The notes under the pieces were generated by a model. That model searched no databases. It worked only from the letters and a program-made list of their open reading frames with translations, and had not been told where the DNA came from. The position numbers and the translations under genes were made by a program. This document shows, in pieces, positions 1 to 8,204 of a stretch of 64,000 nucleotides of DNA. This DNA is from Thiodiazotropha sp040507225. Its GTDB lineage: Bacteria; Pseudomonadota; Gammaproteobacteria; Chromatiales; Chromatiaceae. Numbering within the stretch: position 1 is the stretch's first letter; every line of letters begins with the position of its first letter. The DNA is taken from NCBI GenBank assembly GCA_040507225.1, contig JBEVVG010000001.1:2232001-2296000 (forward strand), given 5' to 3'.

Positions 1-1067
1 TCATGGCCTGCGCCAACGAGGAGCAGGAGGCGGAAAAGGTGGTCTCCGAGATCATCCACCTGAAATTCACCAGCCGCGCATGCAACCGGGAATTCGCCAT
101 CCTCTACCGGGGCAACCACCAGGCGAAAGCCTTCGAGAAAGCGCTGCGCACCCACAACATCCCCTACTTCCTGAGCGGCGGGACCTCGTTTTTCGCCCGC
201 GCCGAGGTCAAGGATGCGATGGCCTATCTGCGTCTGCTGGCCAATCCGGAGGACGACAGTGCATTCCTGCGTATCGTCAACACTCCGCGCCGGGAGATCG
301 GCCCGAACACCCTGGAGAAGCTGGCCACCTATGCCCAGACCCGGGGCTGCGCCCTGCTGCCCGGCTGTGACGACATGGGCATTCAGAGCCTGTTGAGCGA
401 GCGGGCCCGGGAGCGGCTGCTACACTTCGCAGACATGATCCGGGAACATGCCCGGCAGGCGGAATCGGATCCGGTGGGCGCGTTCCGCCAGCTGATCCGG
501 GAAATCGGCTACGAAGACTGGCTCAAGGAGAACGCCAGCAGCGACGCGGTGGCGGAACGCCGCATGGGCAATGTGAATGACCTGATTGAGTGGCTCAACG
601 CTCTGAATAAGGGGGAGCTACAGGAAAAGACCCTGGCGGAGATGGTCAACCACCTGACCCTGATGGATCTTCTGGAGCGACAGAATGAGGATGAGCAGCT
701 CGATCAGGTCCACCTGATGACTCTGCATGCGGCAAAGGGCCTGGAATTTCCCCACGTGTTTCTGGCCGGCGTGGAGGAGGAACTGCTGCCTCATCGCAGC
801 AGTATCGAAGAGGACAATATCGAAGAGGAACGCCGCTTGGCCTATGTGGGGATCACCCGGGCCCAGCGCAGCCTGGTGATCAGCTATGCCAGTAAACGCA
901 AGCGTTTCGGCGAGTGGATCGCCAGTGAGCCCAGCCGTTTCCTCCGGGAGCTCCCGGAGGACGACCTGGTCTGGGAAGGACGGGGCGAGCCGCTCAGCAA
1001 GGAGCAGAAGCAGCAGCGCGGTTCAGCCCATCTGGCGAACCTGAAGTCCCTGCTCGGATCAGAGTGA
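1..1067 (+). CDS. rep: ATP-dependent DNA helicase Rep, C-terminal part (cut by window edge)
   Basis: Rep is a superfamily 1A 3'-5' helicase that helps replication forks pass obstacles. Only the last 354 residues or so are in the window; the reading frame is open at base 1 and codons run from base 3. Visible are the 2B-domain signature TPRREIGP (about residue 94 of the visible part), helicase motif V region LHAAKGLEF (241-249) and motif VI RRLAYVGITRA (277-287). The ending, with SAHLANLK near the C-terminus, resembles Rep more than UvrD or PcrA. The Walker A half lies outside the window. The 3' end overlaps the convergent cytochrome gene by 9 bases. Confidence 0.93.
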   Translation, partial: MACANEEQEAEKVVSEIIHLKFTSRACNREFAILYRGNHQAKAFEKALRTHNIPYFLSGGTSFFARAEVKDAMAYLRLLANPEDDSAFLRIVNTPRREIGPNTLEKLATYAQTRGCALLPGCDDMGIQSLLSERARERLLHFADMIREHARQAESDPVGAFRQLIREIGYEDWLKENASSDAVAERRMGNVNDLIEWLNALNKGELQEKTLAEMVNHLTLMDLLERQNEDEQLDQVHLMTLHAAKGLEFPHVFLAGVEEELLPHRSSIEEDNIEEERRLAYVGITRAQRSLVISYASKRKRFGEWIASEPSRFLRELPEDDLVWEGRGEPLSKEQKQQRGSAHLANLKSLLGSE

Positions 1068-1580
1068 CAGCACCCAGGTGACGATGGCGCGAATGTTCTC
1101 TTCCGGCACATGCGCGTTAGGCGGCATCGGGATCTGGCCCCAGGTGCCCACACCACCGGCCTTGACCTTGGCCACCAGCATCTCCAGGGCAGCGGCATCG
1201 CCTTTGTACTTGGCGGCCACATCTGTGTAGGCAGGACCCACAACCTTGACCGCAACCTGGTGACAGGCCATGCAGCCCGAAGAGGTCGCCAGCGCCAGCT
1301 GGTCGCCACCCGCGGCGGCAGGGGCTGCTGCGGGCTCAGCGGCAGCCGGTTCGGCGGCTGCGGCCTCTGCAGGCGCCGCCTCGGCGGGAGCCTGAGCGGC
1401 CACAGGTTCAGGCGCGGGGGCCGGGGGTGGCTCTTTACCTTCAACAGCCACTTTGCCCACCGGTGCAATGCGCTCGAGCACATCACCACGATCCTCGGCC
1501 ATGACCTGACTTGCGAGCAACAGGGACCCTGCGGTCAAACCGGCCATCAGGCCCATCTTGGAAACTGCATTGATGTTCAC
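1059..1580 (-). CDS. periplasmic cytochrome c5 family protein
   Basis: Small monohaem c-type cytochrome, probably an electron carrier in the periplasm. The GTG start at 1580 is chosen because GGAGGAG lies about 8 bases upstream; this gives 173 residues. A signal peptide ends near VMA (26-28). A long Ala/Pro/Glu-rich linker (about 49-91) follows, then the haem domain with CMACH at 103-107 and a likely Met ligand in IPMPPN (Met152). The linker may tether or extend the haem domain. The c5 assignment rests on the short haem domain and motif spacing; the redox partner is unknown. It converges on rep and overlaps its end. Confidence 0.88.
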   Translation of the reverse strand: MNINAVSKMGLMAGLTAGSLLLASQVMAEDRGDVLERIAPVGKVAVEGKEPPPAPAPEPVAAQAPAEAAPAEAAAAEPAAAEPAAAPAAAGGDQLALATSSGCMACHQVAVKVVGPAYTDVAAKYKGDAAALEMLVAKVKAGGVGTWGQIPMPPNAHVPEENIRAIVTWVLSL

Positions 1581-1765
1581 GGGTAATCTCCTCCGTATGC
1601 GAACCGACTCAGCCCCGCGACAGGGCAACCATAAAAAACCGTGGGATTATACCCGTCACCGAAAAAAAGCGCGAACAGGGTTGGACGGCACCACCCGGGG
1701 CGGATAAACTACGACACCTTCGTCAGCCGAGCCGGACAAACCAGGCCGAACGGCTGGCATCTCAC

Positions 1766-1842
1766 GCGCCCGTAGCTCAGTTGGATAGAGTACAGCCCTC
1801 CGAAGGCTGGGGTCACAGGTTCAAATCCTGTCGGGCGCGCCA
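1766..1842 (+). tRNA. tRNA-Arg (anticodon CCG)
   Basis: A 77-base cloverleaf: acceptor GCGCCCG pairs with CGGGCGC (1832-1838), then discriminator G and an encoded CCA. The anticodon loop is CTCCGAA, so the anticodon is CCG and reads the arginine codon CGG. The T-arm contains GGTTCAAATCC. It stands alone, between the cytochrome and esterase genes. Confidence 0.96.
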
Positions 1843-2168
1843 TTTCCTCGCTGACCTCATCCTGACCTGTGCATGGCCGATATCTTCAGACAACGCAATT
1901 CACCGAGTGGGTGTACATTCAGAGGTGAATTTCTATCGCCTGTCACGCCTGCATTGAAAATGAAACTCCATTGAGCAGCAAACCTCTAACAGAACTTGAC
2001 CGGATGTTGCGTCATTCCGGATCAACCCCGAACACCTCACCCTGACTGGGTCGAGGGAGACCCGCCCCGTGAGGCGTAATCGAATCAGGTTCTGGCGCAG
2101 CCACCTGAAGCCAATCCATTACAGAGAGACGGTCGACCGGAACCCGTCAATAGCCATCGGATCGAATC
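1843..2168. other. intergenic stretch without a recognised gene
   Basis: I see no convincing coding frame in these 326 bases. There is a small inverted repeat ATTCA-GAGG-TGAAT at 1917-1930 and a weak hairpin CCGGA...TCCGG near 2000-2020. It presumably holds the tRNA terminator and the promoter of the SGNH hydrolase. Confidence 0.4.
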
Positions 2169-2870
2169 ATGAACGCATTGAAAACGCTCATCGCATCACT
2201 GGTACTGTTCACACCGCTGCTGGCCCAGTCCCAGCAATCCACCGCTCAGCAATTGCTGATCATCGGTGCCTCATATGCGGAAAACTGGCCGATCAGCCAA
2301 CTGGAATGTCTGCAGGTCGTCAATAAAGGCATCAACGGTCAGGTCTCCTCTCAGGTCAGGGAGCGGTTTGCCCGTGACGCCCTGGCCGAGAATCCCAAGG
2401 CTGTGTTGATCTGGGGCTTCATCAACGATTTTTCCAACAATCCCCGAGAAGTCGAGGACGAAACCCGAGAGACCGCGATCCGCAACATCGAGGCCATGGC
2501 AGAGGCCGCGCATGCCGCCGGAGCGATCCCGGTACTCGCCACGGAGGTCACCATGGGGGCCCCCGACTCCCTGATCGACAGCGCCGTCCGATGGATCAAT
2601 GATCTGCGTGGCAAGCGCAGCTTCCAGCAGTACATCAGCGAGAACGTCATGACCGTCAATCGCTGGATTCGCGATTACGCCGAACAGCAAGGCTACCCGG
2701 TACTCGACATCGAACAACTGATGACCAACGAGGAGGGCAACCGCAAGGCCGGTTATTTCACTGAGGATCTGTCGCACATTACCGGGCAGGCTTACCTGGA
2801 CCTGGACGTCTTTGCCCGGGACACACTCAAGGCATCACTGATCAGCGCCCACAACCTGTGCACGGATTAG
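2169..2870 (+). CDS. secreted SGNH/GDSL-type hydrolase
   Basis: Probable periplasmic or secreted esterase of the SGNH fold, 233 residues, with an N-terminal signal peptide (about 1-22). The four blocks are visible in degenerate form: GAS with the nucleophile Ser35, Gly in NKGING (about 53-57), the oxyanion Asn in GFIND (83-87), and the Asp/His pair in EDLSHIT (Asp200, His203). Blocks I and III differ from the classic GDS and GxND lipase forms, so the substrate (acyl ester, sugar ester or peptidoglycan acetyl group) cannot be named. It is monocistronic, between the tRNA and the hemerythrin gene. Confidence 0.75.
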   Translation: MNALKTLIASLVLFTPLLAQSQQSTAQQLLIIGASYAENWPISQLECLQVVNKGINGQVSSQVRERFARDALAENPKAVLIWGFINDFSNNPREVEDETRETAIRNIEAMAEAAHAAGAIPVLATEVTMGAPDSLIDSAVRWINDLRGKRSFQQYISENVMTVNRWIRDYAEQQGYPVLDIEQLMTNEEGNRKAGYFTEDLSHITGQAYLDLDVFARDTLKASLISAHNLCTD

Positions 2871-3185
2871 CCACCGGATCGGGGCTCGCGCGAAATCACC
2901 GCAGGCCGAACCACGCTGGCAGTGGCAATTTTTCAAATCTCCGTTACACTCTGCATTTGGTGCAGTCATTCGATTATATTTGAATAGTATTCAGTAAGTT
3001 ACCGGCCCACCGGGCGGCTGTCCGGGGCACATCGCAGGGTCCCCTGGTTTACGGAAAACCCTTCCATCCGGCGGATCGTGACTGTTCAGGCCCGGGACCT
3101 CCGCAACTGAGGTATCCCTGATGGGTCCCCGAGGAAGCAGCAACAGTCCAACGACCGATTGCCGCGTCAGAATACGGAGATAAGT
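2871..3185. other. intergenic region before the hemerythrin gene
   Basis: No protein gene is evident in these 315 bases. An AT-rich patch holds the palindrome TGAATA-G-TATTCA (2981-2993), a candidate operator or promoter-linked element. A G+C-rich leader of about 180 bases follows before the hemerythrin start; it can fold around 3110-3150 but matches no riboswitch class that I can recognise. Confidence 0.4.
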
Positions 3186-3665
3186 GTGGTCAAGCCGTTT
3201 TTCCAATGGCTCGAAGACTGGCAGCTGGATCTGGACTGCCTGGACAAACAGCATCATCAGATCGTCAGCACCATCAACAAGCTGCACCATGCTCTGGTGC
3301 GGGACATCGAGGACCACCCGAATGACAGGCAGAGGATCAACCGCCACCTTTACATTCTGGCGGAGCGGGTGCGCAGCCACTTCAAGGTCGAGGAGTACCT
3401 GATGCGGATACACGAGTATCCGGAGATGCAGCCGCATCGTCGCGAACATCGCTTCCTGATGGCGGAATTGCAGGCCTGTATCCGGGACCACGAAGCGAAC
3501 CGCAAGCCGTTCAACCTGGAAACCCTGACCGCACTCAAACACTGGCAGATCAACCATGTGATCGGCAGCGATATGGCGTTTGCGAAATTTCTCGGCTCGC
3601 AATCGAAGGATTCGCTGGAAAAGGCCTTACAGGATTTTCGCCAATCGGACTCTCAAACAGGCTAG
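3186..3665 (+). CDS. bacteriohemerythrin
   Basis: Single-domain hemerythrin, a four-helix bundle with a di-iron site that binds O2, used for oxygen storage, delivery or sensing. GTG at 3186 is chosen over TTG at 3159 because GGAG sits 6 bases upstream; this gives 159 residues. The ligand pattern is complete: His in KQHH (23/24), His54, HFKVEE (His65, Glu69), HRREH (His84, His88), then His124 and Asp129. No signal peptide or membrane segment is present, so it is cytoplasmic. Such proteins are common in microaerophilic, motile and sulfur-oxidising bacteria. Confidence 0.9.
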   Translation: MVKPFFQWLEDWQLDLDCLDKQHHQIVSTINKLHHALVRDIEDHPNDRQRINRHLYILAERVRSHFKVEEYLMRIHEYPEMQPHRREHRFLMAELQACIRDHEANRKPFNLETLTALKHWQINHVIGSDMAFAKFLGSQSKDSLEKALQDFRQSDSQTG

Positions 3666-3738
3666 ACCGCGCCCCGGATGAAACGCCGCTCAATCTGCGA
3701 AAGGCGGCACACACCCCCTGGATGCTTCTCTGCACCAC

Positions 3739-3778
3739 TGGGTACCGTTGGGTACCGGGATGTATCAGTTTGTACCCA
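3739..3778. promoter_or_regulatory. candidate operator: TGGGTAC repeats before the ABC exporter
   Basis: TGGGTAC occurs at 3739-3745 and again at 3749-3755, and its reverse complement GTACCCA at 3772-3778, so there is one direct and one inverted repeat about 55-90 bases before the exporter operon start. No regulator gene is adjacent. A role in regulation is inferred from position only. Confidence 0.3.
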
Positions 3779-3831
3779 TGTCACGAAGCCCAGGAGTGAA
3801 ACGCTATACTCAAAGGGGAATGGAGCAAGCC

Positions 3832-4560
3832 GTGACCCCAGAATCCAGCCAAACTGCAGCGATCACCCTGCAGGGTGAATCACTGACCAAGATCTACCAC
3901 ACCGGAAGCGTGGAGGTCCCCGCTCTGCGCGGTGTCGATATCAGACTCTACGAACGGGAGCTGGTAGTGCTGCTCGGCCCCTCCGGAAGCGGAAAATCAA
4001 CCCTGCTGAACATCCTCGGCGGACTGGACACGCCGAGCAGCGGACGGGTGCGGTTCCGCGATCTGGAGATCACCGCCGGCAACGAAACCACCCTCACCCG
4101 TTACCGCCGCAACCACGTTGGATTCGTATTCCAGTTCTACAATCTGATCCCCAGCCTCACCGCCCTGGAGAACGTGGCTCTGGTTACCGAGATCGCGACC
4201 CGGCCCATGGACCCGGCGGAAGCACTGGCCCTGGTGGGCCTTAAGGAGCGGTTGCACCACTTCCCCGCCCAGCTCTCCGGCGGCGAGCAGCAGCGGGTCG
4301 CCATCGCCCGGGCGATCGCCAAGCGCCCGGACGTGCTGCTGTGTGACGAGCCCACCGGCGCCCTGGACAGCCGTACCGGCATCCTGGTGCTGGAGGCGAT
4401 CGAGCGGGTCAACCGTGAGATGGGCACCACCACCGCGGTAATCACCCACAACACTGTGATCGGCGGGATGGCGGACCGGGTACTGCATTTCGCTGACGGC
4501 CGGGTGATCCAGAGTGAAACCAACCTGCAGCGGCAATCCGCCGCCGAACTGAGCTGGTAA
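3832..4560 (+). CDS. ABC exporter ATP-binding subunit (MacB/LolD/DevA type)
   Basis: ATPase of a tripartite exporter with the next two genes. GTG at 3832 has GGAG 6 bases upstream; an in-frame ATG at 3820 is an alternative. Visible are Walker A GPSGSGKST, the Q-loop in FVFQFYNL, the signature LSGGEQQRVAIARA and Walker B LLCDEPTGALD, the last two typical of the LolD/MacB/FtsE class that drives mechanotransmission rather than classical transmembrane transport. Its TAA stop overlaps the ATG of the permease by one base (TAATG), so translation is likely coupled. The exported substrate is unknown. Confidence 0.93.
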   Translation: MTPESSQTAAITLQGESLTKIYHTGSVEVPALRGVDIRLYERELVVLLGPSGSGKSTLLNILGGLDTPSSGRVRFRDLEITAGNETTLTRYRRNHVGFVFQFYNLIPSLTALENVALVTEIATRPMDPAEALALVGLKERLHHFPAQLSGGEQQRVAIARAIAKRPDVLLCDEPTGALDSRTGILVLEAIERVNREMGTTTAVITHNTVIGGMADRVLHFADGRVIQSETNLQRQSAAELSW

Positions 4561-6923
4561 TGCGTACCCTGGACCGCAAACTGCTGCGAAACCTGTGGAA
4601 ACTGCGCGGTCAGGTACTCGCCATCGCGGTGGTCATCGCCTCGGGTGTGGCGGTGCTGGTGATGTCGCTGTCGGCCCTGCAGGCGCTGCAGGACACCACC
4701 GCCGCGTATTACGAGCGGCAACGCTTCGGCGATGTGTTCGCGAATGTCAAAAGGGCTCCACAGCGCCTGGTCGAGCGGATCCGGGCGATTCCCGGGGTAC
4801 GCTCGGTGGATGACCGCATCCAGCAGATGGCCACCCTTTCGATCGAGGGATTCGACGAGCCGGTGATGGGCCAGCTGGTCTCCATCCCCGAGTCCGGTGA
4901 ATCCCGACTCAACCGTCTGGTGATGCGCAGCGGCCGCCGGGTGGCTCTGGGGCACCCGGACGAGGTGGTGCTCAACGAACCCTTTGCCGAGGCCCATGGC
5001 CTGCAACCCGGGGATCGGCTCAAGGCCCTGATGAACGGCCATCAACGCACCCTCAGGGTGGTCGGTATCGCCCTCTCCCCGGAATTCGTCTACGCCATCG
5101 GTCCCGGCGCACTGATGCCCGACAACCAGCGCTATGGGATCATGTGGCTGGGCCGGGAGACCCTCGGGGCGGCCTTCGACCTGGACGGGGCCTTCAACTC
5201 GGTCAGCCTGGGACTGCTCCATGGCACCGATCCGCAGGGGGTCATCGACCGCCTGGACCGTCTGCTGGAACGCTACGGCAGTCATGGGGCGATCGCCCGC
5301 GCGGATCAGATCTCCAACTGGTTCCTGATGAACGAAATCGAGCAGCTGAAAACCATGTCCAGTCTACTGCCGACCATCTTCCTCGCGGTGGCCGCATTCC
5401 TCAGCAACATGGTGCTGAGCCGCCTGATCGCCACCGACCGCAGTGAGATCGGCCTGATGAAGGCGTTCGGCTACAGCAACCTGCAGGTGGCCTGGCACTA
5501 CACCAAGCTGGTGATCGCGATGACCCTGGTGGGGATTCTCCTGGGGTGGCTGCTGGGGGCCTGGCTGGGACGCATCAACACCGAGATGTATGCCGAGTTC
5601 TTCCGTTTTCCGTTGCTCATCTTCCGTCCCCATCCCGGGGTCTTCGCCCTAGGCGCCCTGGTGAGCCTGGCCGCCGCACTGAGTGGCAGCCTGGGCTCGG
5701 TACGACGCGCTGCGAGACTGCCCCCGGCCGAAGCGATGACCCCGCCTCCACCCCCGCTGTACCGGCGCACCCGGCTGTCTCACAGCCGCATTGCCCACTG
5801 GCTCGATCAGCCCACCCGGATCATCCTGCGCCAGGTGATCCGCTCTCCGCTGCGCGCACTGATGACCAGCATCGGTATCGCCCTGTCCGTGGCGGTGCTG
5901 GTGATGGCTTTGCAATGGATCGATGCGATCGAAAAGATCGTTGAGGTCTACTTCAACGACGCCCAGCGCCAGGACATGATGGTGGGCCTGGTGGAGACCC
6001 AGCCCGACACCATCCTGGAGGAGTTCCTGCGTCTCCCCGGAGTGATCTCCGCGGAACCGATGCGGATCAAAAGCGCGGACCTGAGCGCCGGCTCGAGAAC
6101 CCATCGCGGCTCAGTCGAAGGTCTCGCCTCCGGAGCCCGCCTGCAGCGGGTCTATGACGCCGGCGGCCGGGTGGTCGAACTGCCCCCGGACGGTCTGGTG
6201 CTGGCCACCGAACTGGCGAAAAAGCTGCAGGTGGAGATCGGGGATTCGGTGTGGGTGGAGATCCGCGAGGGACGCCAGCCACGACGCCGGATTCCGGTGG
6301 TCGACACCTTCGAGACCTACATGGCGATGCCCGCCTACCTCAACATCCGCGCCTTCGACCGGATGATGGGGGAGCGGCCCAGCGTCGAGGTGGTGAACCT
6401 GCTGGTTGACGAGCGTCAACTGAGCCGTCTCTATCAGCGCCTCAAGTCCCTGCCCAAGGTCTCCGCCATCACCCTCAAGGACGCCGCGGTGCGGGAGTTT
6501 CATGACACCATGGCGGAAACCCTGATGATCTATGTCTCGTTCTTCGCCGCCTTCGCCTGCGCCCTGGGCTTTGGCGTGGTTTACAACAGCACCCGCATCG
6601 CCCTCTCCGAGCGCGGTCGGGAACTGGCCACCCTGCGGGTGCTGGGATTTCACCGCGGCGAGATCTCTTACATCCTGCTGGGCGAAGCGGCGCTGCTGAT
6701 CCTGATCGGGTTGCCCCTCGGTTGTTTCGTCGGTCACGCTCTGGGCTGGATGATGACCCAGGCCATGGACTCCGAACTCTACCGCATCCCGCTGGTGATC
6801 AAGGCGGCCACGGACGCCACCGCGGTAATGGTCACTCTCGGGGCAACCGCTTTCTCCGCCGCCATGGTGCGGCGCCGTCTCGATCACCTGGACCTGATAG
6901 CCGTCCTCAAGACACGCGAGTAA
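4560..6923 (+). CDS. ABC transporter permease, double FtsX domain
   Basis: A 787-residue inner-membrane permease. A membrane helix near residues 15-40 precedes a large periplasmic region, then an FtsX helix triplet (about 270-385). The pattern repeats: a helix near 430, a second periplasmic region, and a C-terminal FtsX triplet (about 655-775). This duplicated layout is typical of lipoprotein-release and DevC/YbjZ-like exporters. It lies between its ATPase (1-base overlap) and the HlyD adaptor, 5 bases downstream. The partner outer-membrane protein is not encoded here. Confidence 0.88.
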   Translation: MRTLDRKLLRNLWKLRGQVLAIAVVIASGVAVLVMSLSALQALQDTTAAYYERQRFGDVFANVKRAPQRLVERIRAIPGVRSVDDRIQQMATLSIEGFDEPVMGQLVSIPESGESRLNRLVMRSGRRVALGHPDEVVLNEPFAEAHGLQPGDRLKALMNGHQRTLRVVGIALSPEFVYAIGPGALMPDNQRYGIMWLGRETLGAAFDLDGAFNSVSLGLLHGTDPQGVIDRLDRLLERYGSHGAIARADQISNWFLMNEIEQLKTMSSLLPTIFLAVAAFLSNMVLSRLIATDRSEIGLMKAFGYSNLQVAWHYTKLVIAMTLVGILLGWLLGAWLGRINTEMYAEFFRFPLLIFRPHPGVFALGALVSLAAALSGSLGSVRRAARLPPAEAMTPPPPPLYRRTRLSHSRIAHWLDQPTRIILRQVIRSPLRALMTSIGIALSVAVLVMALQWIDAIEKIVEVYFNDAQRQDMMVGLVETQPDTILEEFLRLPGVISAEPMRIKSADLSAGSRTHRGSVEGLASGARLQRVYDAGGRVVELPPDGLVLATELAKKLQVEIGDSVWVEIREGRQPRRRIPVVDTFETYMAMPAYLNIRAFDRMMGERPSVEVVNLLVDERQLSRLYQRLKSLPKVSAITLKDAAVREFHDTMAETLMIYVSFFAAFACALGFGVVYNSTRIALSERGRELATLRVLGFHRGEISYILLGEAALLILIGLPLGCFVGHALGWMMTQAMDSELYRIPLVIKAATDATAVMVTLGATAFSAAMVRRRLDHLDLIAVLKTRE

Positions 6924-6928
6924 TTCTC

Positions 6929-8140
6929 ATGAGCGCACACGCAAAACGCATCCTGATCTGGACTATTCTCGGCAGCCTGTTGATCGTCAGCCTGGTTTGG
7001 GCCTTTCGCCCCCGGGCGGTCCCCGTCGATCTGGTCACCCTGGCGCCGGGCGCACTGACGGTCACCGTCGACGAAGAGGGTGAAACCCGGGTGCGGGACA
7101 TCTTTGTGCTGTCCGCGCCGATCAGCGGCCGCGCCCTGCGCATCGACGCCGAGGTGGGTGACGCGGTGCAGGCCGAACAGACCCTGCTGGCGGAGATCGA
7201 GCCCATCGATCCGACCCTGCTGGATCCACGCAGCGAAGCCCAGGCCCGGGCGGACATTCAGGCGGCGGAAGCCAACCGGGTGCTGGCGGAGGCCTCGGTC
7301 AAGGAGGCCCAGGTGGAACTTGAATTCGCCCTCAAGGAACTGCAGCGCTCGCGCAAACTGCGTCAGGACGCAATGATCTCGGCCCGGGAACTGGAGTCCG
7401 CGGAGCTGACCTACGAAACCCGCCTCGCGGCCCTCGACACCGCCCGCGCCAACCGCCAGGCGCGCCAGGCGGAACTCTCCCGGGCCAAGGCACAGTTGAT
7501 CTCTCCCACCGCACCCAGAGACCCGAGCGATGATTGCCAGTGCGTTCCGATCCGTGCACCCATCGACGGTCAGATCCTCAAGATCGTGCACAAGAGCGCC
7601 GGAGTGGTCGGCGCCGGAGAGCCACTGCTGGAGATCGGCAACCCGGCAGATCTGGAAATCGTCTCGGATCTGCTCTCCTCCGATGCGGTGAAGGTCCGCC
7701 CCGGACAGAAGGTACTGATCGAGAACTGGGGTGGCGATGAAACCCTGGAAGGCATGGTGCGCCGGGTGGAACCCTTCGGATTCACCAAGGTCTCGGCCCT
7801 GGGCATCGAGGAGCAGCGGGTCAATGTGATCGTCGATTTCACCTCACCCCGGGAGGCCTGGTCACGCATCGCGCATGGCTATCAGGTGGAGTTGCGTATC
7901 ATCCTGTGGCGGGGGGACTCCGTTCTTACCCTGCCCCTCACCGCCCTGTTCCGGGATGGGGATGACTGGGCGGTGTTCGTCGAAGAAGAGGGCAAGGCAT
8001 CGTTACGACGCATAAAGATCGGTCGACGCACCGGCCTGGAGGCGGAAATTCTGGAGGGACTCGAAGCGGGGCTCAGGGTGGTGATCCATCCCAGCGAACA
8101 GATTGCGGATGGCGTGCTGATTGAAGATCGGAACCGGTAA
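6929..8140 (+). CDS. HlyD-family periplasmic adaptor subunit
   Basis: Membrane-fusion protein of the exporter, 403 residues from ATG 6929. A single N-terminal membrane helix (about 7-25) is followed by a split biotinyl/lipoyl domain (SAPISGRALR... and CVPIRAPIDGQILK...) flanking an Ala/Glu-rich alpha-helical hairpin (about 100-190), then beta-barrel segments. This is the DevB/MacA-like architecture that links an inner-membrane pump to an outer-membrane channel. It is the last gene of the three-gene unit and converges with the isomerase gene; 64 bases separate them. Confidence 0.9.
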   Translation: MSAHAKRILIWTILGSLLIVSLVWAFRPRAVPVDLVTLAPGALTVTVDEEGETRVRDIFVLSAPISGRALRIDAEVGDAVQAEQTLLAEIEPIDPTLLDPRSEAQARADIQAAEANRVLAEASVKEAQVELEFALKELQRSRKLRQDAMISARELESAELTYETRLAALDTARANRQARQAELSRAKAQLISPTAPRDPSDDCQCVPIRAPIDGQILKIVHKSAGVVGAGEPLLEIGNPADLEIVSDLLSSDAVKVRPGQKVLIENWGGDETLEGMVRRVEPFGFTKVSALGIEEQRVNVIVDFTSPREAWSRIAHGYQVELRIILWRGDSVLTLPLTALFRDGDDWAVFVEEEGKASLRRIKIGRRTGLEAEILEGLEAGLRVVIHPSEQIADGVLIEDRNR

Positions 8141-8204
8141 CGAGCTGATCTATGCATCCCTGCCCACCCGGCAGAAAGCAATAAGCACAAAGTCCCTTGC
8201 CCGG

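Noticed and set aside
3100..3160. Sequence TCC-CCGA-GGA-AGCAGC resembling the conserved core of signal recognition particle RNA
   Set aside because: The GGAA tetraloop, the 5' side of the symmetric loop and the long flanking helix of bacterial 4.5S RNA are missing; the resemblance covers only a dozen bases.
7534..7740. Frames inside the HlyD, permease and Cti genes
   Set aside because: All are shadows of strong genes in GC-rich DNA and have no independent ribosome binding sites.
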